Source: Petrotoga sp. 9PWA.NaAc.5.4 (GTDB lineage Bacteria > Thermotogota > Thermotogae > Petrotogales > Petrotogaceae). From it: a stretch of DNA of 36,098 nucleotides. Position numbers and translations under genes: made by a program. The notes below the pieces were generated by a model. The model searched no databases. It worked only from the letters and a program-made list of their open reading frames with translations, and was not told where the DNA came from. Positions 9,750 to 17,749 of this stretch are shown piece after piece (position 1 is the first letter of the stretch; every line of letters begins with the position of its first letter). Location: NCBI RefSeq assembly GCF_002895485.1, contig NZ_AZRK01000046.1, positions 1-36,098 on the forward strand. Reading direction: 5' to 3'.

Positions 9750-9855
9750 TAAAAAGTAAAAATGCCTTACATCAACTTTTCAGTTGTTGTAAGGCATTCA
9801 TGACCTTATATGTTTAAGCTTATCTTCCATAGATAAACTCTTATTCCTCTTACTG
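9750..9855 (-). ncRNA. Short structured leader or small RNA, candidate ANTAR-controlled attenuator
   Basis: A predicted ~105-nt transcript runs from the promoter at 9861-9889 to the terminator at 9751-9798, toward the sugar operon. It can form a first hairpin (GTTTATCT pairing AGATAAGC, loop ATGGA). A second short hairpin, TAAGG pairing CCTTA, uses bases belonging to the 5' arm of the terminator and so is mutually exclusive with it. This hairpin, antiterminator, terminator order is what ANTAR proteins such as EutV act on, and an ANTAR gene lies next door. The loops do not match the published hexaloop rule (A at 1, G at 4) cleanly. A 10-codon frame (MEDKLKHIRS) is also present. It could instead be an independent small RNA. 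Confidence 0.45.
9751..9798 (-). terminator. Rho-independent terminator facing the sugar operon
   Basis: AATGCCTTACA (9761-9771) pairs with TGTAAGGCATT (9788-9798). An inner CAACT-GAAA-AGTTG forms after one mismatch, closing with a GAAA tetraloop. Read on the minus strand the hairpin is followed by TTTTTACTTTTT. No gene ends just upstream on that strand, so it terminates a short leader rather than a coding transcript. Confidence 0.75.
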
Positions 9856-9860
9856 GTAAT

Positions 9861-9889
9861 AATATAACACAATGTCATCATAAATTCAA
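9861..9889 (-). promoter_or_regulatory. Promoter for the sugar-operon leader
   Basis: On the minus strand TTGAAT (9884-9889), a 17-base spacer, and TATATT (9861-9866). Predicted transcription start is near 9855. The match to a sigma-70-type promoter is good at both boxes and in spacing. Confidence 0.5.
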
Positions 9890-10047
9890 GTATCGTAATT
9901 CCTATTTACAAACAATTATTTCAAAATAAAGACAAATATTTACAATTACAGCTAAAAATCTTAGTTTTTGTGTTTTTTTTAAAGAAACCAAAAATGTTAT
10001 AATCTAAGCAATTATCGTTTATAATAATTAAAAAAGAGGGTTAAATT

Positions 10048-11934
10048 ATGGAAACAATAAACTCTTTCTCTTCAGAGTTCATTAAAGATGAACAACAAAA
10101 AGAACTTATTTTGGAAGTTCATAGAGGTGAAGTTCATGTGGTTATTTTTTTAAATTCGCCAGAGAGAAAAATCTTCAATGATTTTTTAAAAAAGGGTGAA
10201 AAAGGGAAAATATTTTTTGAAAATAAAATTATTAACCTTGAACCATATTTTGCTCTTAATAAAAAAGTGGGTATTTTATTAGATGAAACTTATCTATTAG
10301 AAAATCTAACAATTGCTGAAAATCTGCTTATTGTAACTTTAAATAATACTAACAAAAAAAGTTTTTTTAATCTTAAACCCTTTTTAAGAAAAAAACATAT
10401 TGAAATGAAGAGTAAAAAAATGCTTAAAAATTATGAGATTGATTTAGATCCTCATAAAAAAGTATCAGATATTTCTTTAGAAGAAAAAAGGCTCCTTATG
10501 ATAACAAAAATATTTTTCCTTAAACCTGAAATAGTAGTATTATTTGAGCCTACTACTCATTTGAGTTTAGATTCTATAAAGCTAGTAGATTCTATGATTA
10601 AAAATCATAAAAATATGGGCAAGGGTATTTTGTATATCACTAGAAGTTGGGAAGAAGCATTGAGGATTGGCGATAAAATATCTGTGATTATTAATGGGGA
10701 GTTGGAACATACATTTGAATCTTCAGTTATAAGAAATAATCCTAAAATACTTTTACAGTATATTGTTGGAACTGATAATAGTAATAAGGATTTGTATCTA
10801 TTTCCTAATTATCAAGAAGACAATCAACTGATTGATTCTGTCTTTGAAGCTACAGAATACTTGACTTCAGAATATGAATTAAATGATATCTTAAATTTTT
10901 TGGCAGAAAATACTGCAAAAGCAACAAGAGCAGATGCATGTGAAATATCTTTAATTGATGAAGAAACTTCTACCATAATAGATAAATCTATTTATAAAAA
11001 TAGTGAAACTATTGAATTTATTCCTAATGAAGCTGAAATATTAAAATTAATTGATGAGGAAAAGGTTTATTATTTTACGAAAAGAGATAAAGGCTTTGAA
11101 AGATTTTTTAAACTAACTAACGATATTTGTAGTCTAATTTGCGTTCCATTTTATATAAGATCACGATTAGGTGGAATTATTCAAATTTATTATAAAGATT
11201 ATCATTTGTATACTGAAGAAGAAATAAAGTATTTAGAAACAATCGCTCATCAAACTGCTTTGGCTATTCATAACACCAAATTAATGGGGAATTCAGTCTT
11301 ATTAAAAGAAAGCCATCATAGAATAAAGAATAATTTACAATCAATCATTAGCTTAATGTCGATATATAAAATGTCTTTTGAAAAAAACTCTCAAAAAGAA
11401 GTAAGTGAAATGCTTGATGATCTAATTTCCAAAATTAAAAGTATAGCAGCTGTTCATGATTTGCTATCGAAGGATAAGTTGGGAAGAAGTATTATTAATT
11501 TAAATGAAATGATAATTCAGATTATAAAATTTATGAGACGAACTAAAGATAAAATTGAGTTTGAATATGATTTAGATAATATTTTTGTTTCATACAGCAA
11601 AGCTTCGGCTATTGCGCTTGTGGTAAATGAAATTGTAACTAATAGTTTAAAGTACGCTTTTCTTGAAAAAGATAAAGGGAAAATTTCGATTATTTGTAAG
11701 CAAAGCAACGAAAGCATAAGCATAGAAGTCTCAGACAACGGTAAAGGGTTTCCAAAAAATTTTCAGATTACAAAAAATAAGGGGATAGGACTATCAATTG
11801 TATATTCAATAGTCACCAAACAATTAGGCGGAAAAATAAGAACAGAAAATGATCATGGAGCTAAAGTTTACATAGAGATACCTTTTAAACAAGATAAAGC
11901 AACTATTTTTGAAGAAACAATCGAAAAAGTTTGA
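10048..11934 (+). CDS. Soluble histidine kinase with degenerate RbsA-like ATPase domain, GAF and HisKA_2 domains
   Basis: A 628-residue cytoplasmic sensor kinase without membrane spans. Residues ~15-245 align by eye with the first domain of the ATPase at 3366-4871 but have lost the catalytic parts. The Walker A position reads FLNSPERKIFNDFL, the Q-loop is DETYLLENLTI, the signature is SDISLEEKRLL, Walker B is IVVLFEPTTHLS, and the switch region is YITRSWEEALRIGDKI. Residues ~265-412 form a GAF domain (RADACEISLIDE; LGGIIQIYYKD; AHQTALAIHN). ESHHRIKNNLQSI at 421-433 is the HisKA_2 phospho-acceptor motif. The ATPase core has N528 (VNEIVTNSLKYAF), DNGKGF and GIGLSIV. GAGGG lies upstream of the start. 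Its partner is the ANTAR regulator 19 bases downstream. The ruined domain may dock on the CUT2 permease or bind nucleotide without hydrolysis (inference). Confidence 0.88.
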   Translation: METINSFSSEFIKDEQQKELILEVHRGEVHVVIFLNSPERKIFNDFLKKGEKGKIFFENKIINLEPYFALNKKVGILLDETYLLENLTIAENLLIVTLNNTNKKSFFNLKPFLRKKHIEMKSKKMLKNYEIDLDPHKKVSDISLEEKRLLMITKIFFLKPEIVVLFEPTTHLSLDSIKLVDSMIKNHKNMGKGILYITRSWEEALRIGDKISVIINGELEHTFESSVIRNNPKILLQYIVGTDNSNKDLYLFPNYQEDNQLIDSVFEATEYLTSEYELNDILNFLAENTAKATRADACEISLIDEETSTIIDKSIYKNSETIEFIPNEAEILKLIDEEKVYYFTKRDKGFERFFKLTNDICSLICVPFYIRSRLGGIIQIYYKDYHLYTEEEIKYLETIAHQTALAIHNTKLMGNSVLLKESHHRIKNNLQSIISLMSIYKMSFEKNSQKEVSEMLDDLISKIKSIAAVHDLLSKDKLGRSIINLNEMIIQIIKFMRRTKDKIEFEYDLDNIFVSYSKASAIALVVNEIVTNSLKYAFLEKDKGKISIICKQSNESISIEVSDNGKGFPKNFQITKNKGIGLSIVYSIVTKQLGGKIRTENDHGAKVYIEIPFKQDKATIFEETIEKV

Positions 11935-11953
11935 AAATATTGGGGGTTATTTC

Positions 11954-12541
11954 ATGAAAGAATTAAAAATAGTAATAGCTGAAGATGAGACCCTTATACT
12001 AATGGGACTAAAAAGTAATTTAGAAAGTTTAGGTCATAAAGTCGTTGGGGAAGCATCAAATGGCAAGGAACTAATTGATATTGTTTTAGAGCGAAAACCT
12101 GACTTAATAATTGCTGACATTAATTTACCAATATTAGGTGGACTAGAAGCATTAGAAATAATAAATCAAAAGATGGATGTACCTTCTTTAATTGTAAGTG
12201 GATACGATGATGAAGAATTAATTCAAAGAGCCACAGAAATTGGAGTTTTGGGATATCTTATAAAACCTATAGACGAATCAGACTTAAAAGCTGCAATAGA
12301 AATTGTAATTTCAAGATTTGAGGATATTAAGAAATTGAAAGAAGAACTTGATGAAACCAAAGAAGCTTTAGAATCTCGAAAAATAATGGAAAGGGCGAAA
12401 GGAATAGTTATGGAACGATTGCAATTAAAAGAAGATGAAGCAATGAGATTCTTACAGAAAAAAAGCAGAAATTCAAATAAAAAGTTAGTAGAAGTTGCAA
12501 ATGAAATTATTGAGGCTGATAAGGCTTTTAGATTGGAATAA
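11954..12541 (+). CDS. ANTAR-domain response regulator (EutV/AmiR-like antiterminator)
   Basis: A 195-residue two-domain regulator. The receiver has acidic pocket E10-D11, phospho-acceptor D55 in LIIADINLPILGG, and the conserved lysine in GYLIKPI. A coiled-coil linker (about 115-135) precedes a C-terminal ANTAR domain: MERAKGIVMERLQLKEDEAM, then the SRNSNKKLVEVANEII helices, with the aromatic position partly replaced. ANTAR proteins bind paired RNA hairpins and prevent transcription termination when phosphorylated. The ATG at 11954 (GGGGGT site) is preferred over an upstream start at 11909 inside the kinase gene. HisKA_2 kinases and ANTAR regulators are a known pairing, as in EutW/EutV. The likely target is the leader at 9750-9855. 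Confidence 0.92.
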   Translation: MKELKIVIAEDETLILMGLKSNLESLGHKVVGEASNGKELIDIVLERKPDLIIADINLPILGGLEALEIINQKMDVPSLIVSGYDDEELIQRATEIGVLGYLIKPIDESDLKAAIEIVISRFEDIKKLKEELDETKEALESRKIMERAKGIVMERLQLKEDEAMRFLQKKSRNSNKKLVEVANEIIEADKAFRLE

Positions 12542-12562
12542 AAATACTTCTTTCTTATTATT

Positions 12563-12597
12563 AATAACGTCAAAGGCAATAAGTCTTTGACGTTATT
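12563..12597. terminator. Hairpin between convergent genes
   Basis: A perfect 13-base stem, AATAACGTCAAAG and CTTTGACGTTATT, with a nine-base loop, sits between the ends of the ANTAR gene and the CUT1 permease gene. Neither side has a clear T-run, so it is a bidirectional terminator or 3'-end stabiliser of uncertain efficiency. Confidence 0.55.
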
Positions 12598-12610
12598 AGG
12601 TAAAATATAA

Positions 12611-13435
12611 TTATTTCCCACTTCCAACTGTTAACCCTTTAACCAAATTATTTTGTACTAAAAGCCCAAATAATATCATTGGTATAACAGTTATTAAGGC
12701 TGCTGCACTCATTACACCCCAATCCACATTTTTTTCACTTACAAACATATTAACAAGAACCGGTAAAGTACGTGTTTCTTGACCCGTCAATACTAAAGCA
12801 AATAAAAATTCATTCCAAGATATCAGAGCACATAGAATAGATGTTGCTGAAATTCCTGGTAAAACTAAAGGAAGAACAATTTTTCTCAAGGCTTCAAATC
12901 TTGTACATCCATCTATTCTTGCTGCTTCTTCTAAAGATTCTGGGATTTCCGAGAAGAATCCTTGCATCATCCAAATAGCAAAAGGTACACTGAAAAAAGA
13001 ACAAGCAATAATAATTGGTATATATGTTCCTGAAAGGTTAAGGTAACGTGATATCAAGAAAAAAGGCAAAACCATAACAACTGGTGGTGTCATACGAGCC
13101 AATAATATAATAAAAGACAAAAGATTGGCATGTTTCCATTTAAATCTTGCAAGTCCATAAGCAGCAGGAATTCCAAGAATTAAAGCTAAAATTGTCGAAG
13201 ATGTTGTAACTAATACACTATTGAAAAATGTTCTGACAAATTCAGTGTTACTGAAAAAGATCTTGTAATTTCTTAAAGTAAAATTTTCCGGGATCCATTT
13301 TGGAGGTATTGTAAATTGTTCTAAAGGTGCTTTGAAGGATGAAAAAATAATCCATATAAGAGGATAAAGAGTCCAAATTAAGGCTATGATTACAATTATC
13401 AATGATACGATCTTTATAATTATGTTTTTATTCAT
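12611..13435 (-). CDS. CUT1 ABC transporter permease (MalG-like)
   Basis: Second membrane subunit of a carbohydrate-type ABC importer, 274 residues. It has about six hydrophobic segments and the ATPase-contact EAA loop as LEEAARIDGCTRFEALRKIV, followed by LPLVLPGISA. The N-terminal WTLYPLIWIIFSSFK and the C-terminal NNLVKGLTVGSGK are typical of MalG/UgpE proteins. Its ATG at 13435 overlaps the end of the upstream permease gene by eight bases, indicating translational coupling. Last gene of the operon. Confidence 0.93.
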   Translation of the reverse strand: MNKNIIIKIVSLIIVIIALIWTLYPLIWIIFSSFKAPLEQFTIPPKWIPENFTLRNYKIFFSNTEFVRTFFNSVLVTTSSTILALILGIPAAYGLARFKWKHANLLSFIILLARMTPPVVMVLPFFLISRYLNLSGTYIPIIIACSFFSVPFAIWMMQGFFSEIPESLEEAARIDGCTRFEALRKIVLPLVLPGISATSILCALISWNEFLFALVLTGQETRTLPVLVNMFVSEKNVDWGVMSAAALITVIPMILFGLLVQNNLVKGLTVGSGK

Positions 13436-14312
13436 TGCTATCCCATCCTATCAATTTCATATAAATTAAAGTAAAAATTATTGCGAGAAAAAAAGAAATC
13501 AAATTGATTGTTGAAGAATATCCCATTTGATAAGATTGAAAAGCTAATCTATAACCATAAAAAGACAAAGTTTCTGTGGTTGAGCCCGGACCGCCGCCGG
13601 TCATAATAAAAATAGTATCAAATACCCTAAGTGATGTTAAAGTCCTTATTACAACAGCTACCATTATGGAAGATCTAAGTAATGGTAAAGTTATATAGAA
13701 AAACCTTTGTATGGCTGAAGCTCCATCCACATATGCTGCTTCATAAGGTTCTTGTGGAAGTGCTTTTAAACCAGCTAATAAGACTAAAGTTACAAAGGGT
13801 GTGTATTCCCAAACATCTGCCAGGATTATCATAAACATTGCTGTTGTTGGATTAGCTAATAAAGGGTTTTCAGTTATTGATGTTAAACCAAGGTTGATTA
13901 AAAGATGAGGTAAAGGTCCGTAATCATTATTCACAATAAATTTCCACGTAAAGCCTACAACAACAGGAGCTATCATAAAAGGTATCAGTATTATCGACTG
14001 AACAATCTTCCATCCTTTAAATTCGGTGTTTAGGGAGAGAGCTAATGAAAAACCAAAAATTAGTTCCAAAAGAACAGAAATAATTACAAAGTAAAAAGTC
14101 CTTCCAATGGTTTCCCAGGTAAAGGGATTTTTTAAAGCTTGTAAGTAATTTTGAAATCCTACAAATTTTATTCCCAAATCTGGTCTCAAAAGGTTCCAAG
14201 AGAAAAATGAAATTACTAAAGTGTATACAATTGGTATCAAAAAAATTAGTAATATAAAAAGAAGAGACGGTAGAATATATTGTATATGATTAAAATTTTT
14301 TCTTTCTGACAA
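13428..14312 (-). CDS. CUT1 ABC transporter permease (MalF/UgpA-like)
   Basis: First membrane subunit of the CUT1 importer, 294 residues. It has about six membrane segments starting at YILPSLLFILLIFLIPIVYT, and the EAA loop PYEAAYVDGASAIQRFFYIT followed by LPLL. The start is TTG at 14312, with AAGGAGG eight bases upstream and no competing ATG nearby. No MalK-type ATPase gene is in this operon or window, so the system must borrow an ATPase encoded elsewhere, as many CUT1 systems do. The gene lies behind the hairpin at 14336-14361. Confidence 0.93.
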   Translation of the reverse strand: MSERKNFNHIQYILPSLLFILLIFLIPIVYTLVISFFSWNLLRPDLGIKFVGFQNYLQALKNPFTWETIGRTFYFVIISVLLELIFGFSLALSLNTEFKGWKIVQSIILIPFMIAPVVVGFTWKFIVNNDYGPLPHLLINLGLTSITENPLLANPTTAMFMIILADVWEYTPFVTLVLLAGLKALPQEPYEAAYVDGASAIQRFFYITLPLLRSSIMVAVVIRTLTSLRVFDTIFIMTGGGPGSTTETLSFYGYRLAFQSYQMGYSSTINLISFFLAIIFTLIYMKLIGWDSNE

Positions 14313-14335
14313 ATTGAGAATCCTCCTTTTGAACT

Positions 14336-14361
14336 AAAAGCCCCGAACCAGCGGGGCTTTT
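14336..14361 (-). terminator. Intra-operon terminator/attenuator
   Basis: GCCCCG (14340-14345) and CGGGGC (14352-14357) form a GC stem flanked by AAAA and TTTT, with a six-base loop. It lies immediately after the binding-protein stop codon and before the permease genes. Partial termination here would give more binding protein than permease, a common arrangement. Confidence 0.75.
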
Positions 14362-14363
14362 AT

Positions 14364-15650
14364 TCAATAATAACCGTGTTCTTTCATTAATTTATATACC
14401 CCATCAGCAGCGTCATTTAGAGCTCTTTCAGCAGTTTTTGAGCCACTTAAATATTCAGAAACAGCAGGAGCAATGTAATCATTTATAATAGCATTACCTT
14501 CCGGAATTAGGGGCACCATAGGTGTAGGAATAGAATTTTCCATAGCTTCTGAAAACCCTTCTAACCAAGGAAATTTTGCTCTTAATTCTTCGTCATTTAT
14601 TGAAGAAAATCTTGCTGGTATATTACCATAAGGTGCTGCTTTAACTTCATTTTTAGTATCTGTTACAAACTTTATCCATTCTAGTGCTTGATCCTTGTTT
14701 TTACTTGCTGAGCTAACAGTGAACCCCCATGAAATATACAACATTGGCAATTTTTCATCTTTCAATTCTTCTGGCCTTGGGAATCCAACAAAAGAAGCTT
14801 TACCAACAACTCTTGAGGTTTCTGGATTTTCAGTATACAACATTGCTGTAGTCCAAATCTCAGCCATTGCACTTCTACCTTGAGTAAATTCTGTCAAAGC
14901 GTCTTGAAAAACATAAGTTTTAGCTGAAGGATTTGCATATTTAAACATTTCTCCAACCTCTTGCAATGCTTCAATTCCTTCCTTCGAATTAAAGATGGGT
15001 TTCATTTCCGAATCTAATAGATTCCCACCTCTTGCCCATAATCGTTGTAAAAAGTGTGTTGCAAGGAATATGCTTCTTTGTCCCATCAGTGTTACTCCAT
15101 ACAATTCTGGGGGACGATAGAAAAACTCAGCAATATCTCTATATTGTTCGAGAGTTTTAGGGGGAGCAAGCTCATATCCATATTTTTCTTGAAAAGCTGT
15201 TTTTTCTTTAGGATCATTGAACAGATCTGTACGATACACTATTCCTCCCAGTTCATTCATATAAGGAATATAGTACAAATTACCATTTTGCCAACCATTG
15301 TCTATTCCTGAAATATCTTCTAAATTTAATTCTTCATATCCTGAAAGCTTGTTTATTGGATAAATGTAACCTGCTGTGGCAAGTGCTGGATACCAAAGCA
15401 TAGAAATGTATGGTACATCAAAATCAACTCTTCCAGATGTAAAAGTTAGCATTAGTTGATCAAAGTAGTTTGCATACGGGAATTGCTGGATTGTGGCTTT
15501 TATTCCTGTTTCCTTCTGAAAGTCATTCATGACAGTTTTCCAAGCTTCGGTGTGAATTCCTACTTCGCTCACCAATTTCACTTGCGAAAAGATACTTGAA
15601 ACAATTAGCAAACATGTGAGCATTAACACAAAAACTTTTCTTTTAACCAT
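14364..15650 (-). CDS. CUT1 ABC transporter solute-binding protein
   Basis: Extracytoplasmic binding protein of SBP_bac_1 type, 428 residues from the ATG at 15650 (AGGAGG eight bases upstream; a GTG at 15659 overlaps that site). Residues 1-22 form a signal peptide (RKVFVLMLTCLLIVSSIFS). The mature protein has the family pattern: WKTVMNDFQKETGIKA, then the hinge segments GIVYRTDLF and RSAMAEIWTTA, and SWGFTVSSASKNKDQALEWI. The C-terminal helices include YLSGSKTAERALNDAADGVY. The ligand is not readable. The GntR regulator and uridine-phosphorylase-like gene upstream raise the possibility of a nucleoside or a related sugar. Confidence 0.92.
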   Translation of the reverse strand: MVKRKVFVLMLTCLLIVSSIFSQVKLVSEVGIHTEAWKTVMNDFQKETGIKATIQQFPYANYFDQLMLTFTSGRVDFDVPYISMLWYPALATAGYIYPINKLSGYEELNLEDISGIDNGWQNGNLYYIPYMNELGGIVYRTDLFNDPKEKTAFQEKYGYELAPPKTLEQYRDIAEFFYRPPELYGVTLMGQRSIFLATHFLQRLWARGGNLLDSEMKPIFNSKEGIEALQEVGEMFKYANPSAKTYVFQDALTEFTQGRSAMAEIWTTAMLYTENPETSRVVGKASFVGFPRPEELKDEKLPMLYISWGFTVSSASKNKDQALEWIKFVTDTKNEVKAAPYGNIPARFSSINDEELRAKFPWLEGFSEAMENSIPTPMVPLIPEGNAIINDYIAPAVSEYLSGSKTAERALNDAADGVYKLMKEHGYY

Positions 15651-15685
15651 TTTTAACACCTCCTAATAAAGATTCACTTTGTACT

Positions 15686-15887
15686 TACTTTAGAAATTCC
15701 AAAACTTAAGTTTTGCCCATTTTTTGGTTTTAAATTTATTCAAAAACTCCTCATCACTTCTAATCCTCATTAACTATGAATTTCTTTAACCTTTTCGATA
15801 CTTTTACCGAGGAAGAGGTGAGGGCTCTGCCCTGGACCTGTCATAAATTCAAATGCTTATTTTCTGAAAATTTTCCATTCCAAAGTC
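15686..15887. repeat. MITE-like element, single copy
   Basis: About 202 bases between TACTTTAGAAAT (15686-15697) and ATTCCAAAGTC (15877-15887). These ends resemble those of the insertion sequence at 1217-2399. The core contains the shared motif ctctgccctggacc, matching the GGGCTCCGCCCTGGACC core of the tandem array at 19545-20052. It has no coding capacity. Its last ~31 bases overlap the 3' end of the neighbouring phosphorylase gene, and its other end lies 36 bases upstream of the binding-protein start. Confidence 0.7.
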
Positions 15888-16678
15888 TCTAAAGATTCAT
15901 CTTGATACAATTTTTTAACCGTTTTTAAAGTAATGTTTATAGCGTTACTTGTTGCTTCTTTTATTAGATCTCTTGCAGTATCAGGAACACTTAAATCAAC
16001 TTTTTCTTTCTTCGATTGCTTGAATCTATTAGCGTAACAAATTCCTATAAATCCAGATTTTATTCCTCTTAAGCTTGATACAACAAAAAGTGCTGAAGCT
16101 TCCATGTCCATAGAAATAACTCTACATCTACCCCATCTTTGAAAATATTCCGGATCTCTGTTGTAAAAGCAAGAATGGCTCCAATTTATTCCAGTCTTAT
16201 AATTTATTTTTAACTCTTTTGAACTTAATGTGAGATTTAAATAAACCTCTGGTGAAGCTGCCGCGGGAAAATTTTCATCTACATAATAATTGCTTGCACC
16301 GTCGTCTCTAACAGAAGCGTAAGGAATTACGATATCTCCTTCCTCAATTTCTTCTTGCAATCCAGCAACACTCCCAATTCTAATCAATACCTTTGCTCCT
16401 ATGTTTATTAGTTCTTCATAAACTATACTTGCCGATGGACCTCCCATTCCTGTTGAAGTTACAGATACAGGGTAACCTTCATAATTTCCTGTATATGTTA
16501 TCAAACCTCTATTTTCAGCAATTTTTTTAGGATTATCTATTTTTTCAACTATGCTTTGTACTCTCCCTTGATCCCCAGGAACTATAACAATTGGTGCAAT
16601 GTCTCCAGGACCACACTTTATATGGTATTGTCTTTGGTTTTCTAAACCATTTGGAAGTCTGAAATCTTGCTTAAACAC
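15857..16678 (-). CDS. Nucleoside phosphorylase, uridine-phosphorylase-like
   Basis: Cytoplasmic enzyme of the PNP/UDP phosphorylase family, 273 residues, close in pattern to enterobacterial Udp. It shows VIVPGDQGRVQSIVEKID near residue 32, the phosphate loop STGMGGPSASIVYEEL, LIRIGSVAGLQ, YASVRDDGASNYY, and the nucleoside-binding ISMDMEASALFVVSSL. It would split a nucleoside with phosphate into base and ribose-1-phosphate. The GTG start at 16678 has AAGGAGG eight bases upstream. It follows the GntR gene by 21 bases, so it is likely under that regulator. The last ~10 codons and the stop are made of repeat-element sequence (see 15686-15887), so the native C-terminus may have been replaced. Confidence 0.9.
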   Translation of the reverse strand: MFKQDFRLPNGLENQRQYHIKCGPGDIAPIVIVPGDQGRVQSIVEKIDNPKKIAENRGLITYTGNYEGYPVSVTSTGMGGPSASIVYEELINIGAKVLIRIGSVAGLQEEIEEGDIVIPYASVRDDGASNYYVDENFPAAASPEVYLNLTLSSKELKINYKTGINWSHSCFYNRDPEYFQRWGRCRVISMDMEASALFVVSSLRGIKSGFIGICYANRFKQSKKEKVDLSVPDTARDLIKEATSNAINITLKTVKKLYQDESLETLEWKIFRK

Positions 16679-16699
16679 TATTTTTCCTCCTTTTAAAAA

Positions 16700-17449
16700 T
16701 TAGATTTTTCTTCTGAATACACTTAGTTTGAAAACAGAGGTATTTATATAATCCAAAGAATAAAGTAAAGGGATGTTATTCTCATCATAATGAACTTCTA
16801 AAAGAAGTGTTATAGCTTTTTTCTCAGGTACTTTTAAAAGAGCAGAAAGATATTTATTTGCTTCTATTGCTTCTATTTCTGCAATGGCATGTTTTATAGG
16901 TCTCATAAAATACTTATCTAAAAAAGAAAAAATTTCTTCTTCTCTTGATTTTTCATTTTTTAAAACCGAAAGAATCGCTTCTCTTCCTCCCGGTATTCTA
17001 TTAACTACCATGTATGTTTCTGCATATATTACTGGTATATCATCAGCGGTATAGAGCCTTTTAATTTTTATTAAAGGTTCATTTTTGTCTATTTTCAATG
17101 TTTTAGAAATAGGAGGAGTTGCTTTCACTTCTTCAAATTCATTTAAAATAAGCTTAGGAGTTCTTCCAGAAGTGGATATAATGTTATATACCCCCCTCAA
17201 ATAGTCCAACCCTGTTTGAACAATACCTTCCTTTTTTACTACGAACGTACCTAATCCCTGTTTTCTAATAATTAAACCTTCTCTCTCCAAACTTACCAAA
17301 ACTTCTCTAATTAATGTTCTGCTTACCCCAAAATTATTACACAGTTCTTGCTGAGAAGGAATTTTGTATCCTTCTGGGAGCTGCAAAATCTCTTTCCTTA
17401 GTTCGCTCAAAACTTCCTTAAATAATGATCTCCCTGCTTTTGAAAACAT
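16700..17449 (-). CDS. GntR-family transcriptional regulator (HutC/UTRA type)
   Basis: A 249-residue DNA-binding repressor or activator. The N-terminal winged helix (about 8-72) has IPSQQELCNNFGVSRTLIRE and LEREGLIIRKQGLGTFV. The C-terminal UTRA ligand domain (about 95-240) includes LIKIKRLYTADDIPVIYAET. The ATG at 17449 has AGGAGG eight bases upstream. It heads the phosphorylase and CUT1 transporter genes and is presumably autoregulated. The effector is unknown, most likely a pathway metabolite. Upstream (17466-17500) is an AT-rich run with TTAATATTAATA repeats that could include promoter or operator sequence. Confidence 0.92.
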   Translation of the reverse strand: MFSKAGRSLFKEVLSELRKEILQLPEGYKIPSQQELCNNFGVSRTLIREVLVSLEREGLIIRKQGLGTFVVKKEGIVQTGLDYLRGVYNIISTSGRTPKLILNEFEEVKATPPISKTLKIDKNEPLIKIKRLYTADDIPVIYAETYMVVNRIPGGREAILSVLKNEKSREEEIFSFLDKYFMRPIKHAIAEIEAIEANKYLSALLKVPEKKAITLLLEVHYDENNIPLLYSLDYINTSVFKLSVFRRKI

Positions 17450-17684
17450 TTATCAACCTCCTCGTATTAATATTAATAAAATATATATATTATATTAAAA
17501 TTAAACAACATATCATACGTCATATCTTTCATTTTATTATAACTTTTTCTTCTTTATTTAGCAAATTTGACTATCTGTAATCTGAAACGATTAAAGTAAA
17601 TTAAAGTTTTCTAATAACAATTATGATAAAATTTCTTAAGAATAGCCTTTCTTATAATTAATTAACTCTTTTTAAAAATATTTA

Positions 17685-17693
17685 TGCTATAAT
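17685..17693 (+). promoter_or_regulatory. Extended -10 promoter for the FAH-family gene
   Basis: TGC followed by TATAAT (17688-17693) forms an extended -10 element 57 bases before the ATG. No good -35 box is seen at 17 bases. The rest of the intergenic stretch 17450-17749 is AT-rich with no gene. Confidence 0.5.
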
Positions 17694-17749
17694 GAATAAA
17701 AAAATAATCTTCAGAATTGAAAAAATTAGCAATTATGGAGGTAATGTAC

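Noticed and set aside
9761-9798. Terminator for the plus strand
   Set aside because: In the plus direction the hairpin is not followed by a T-run; the T-run is on the minus-strand side.
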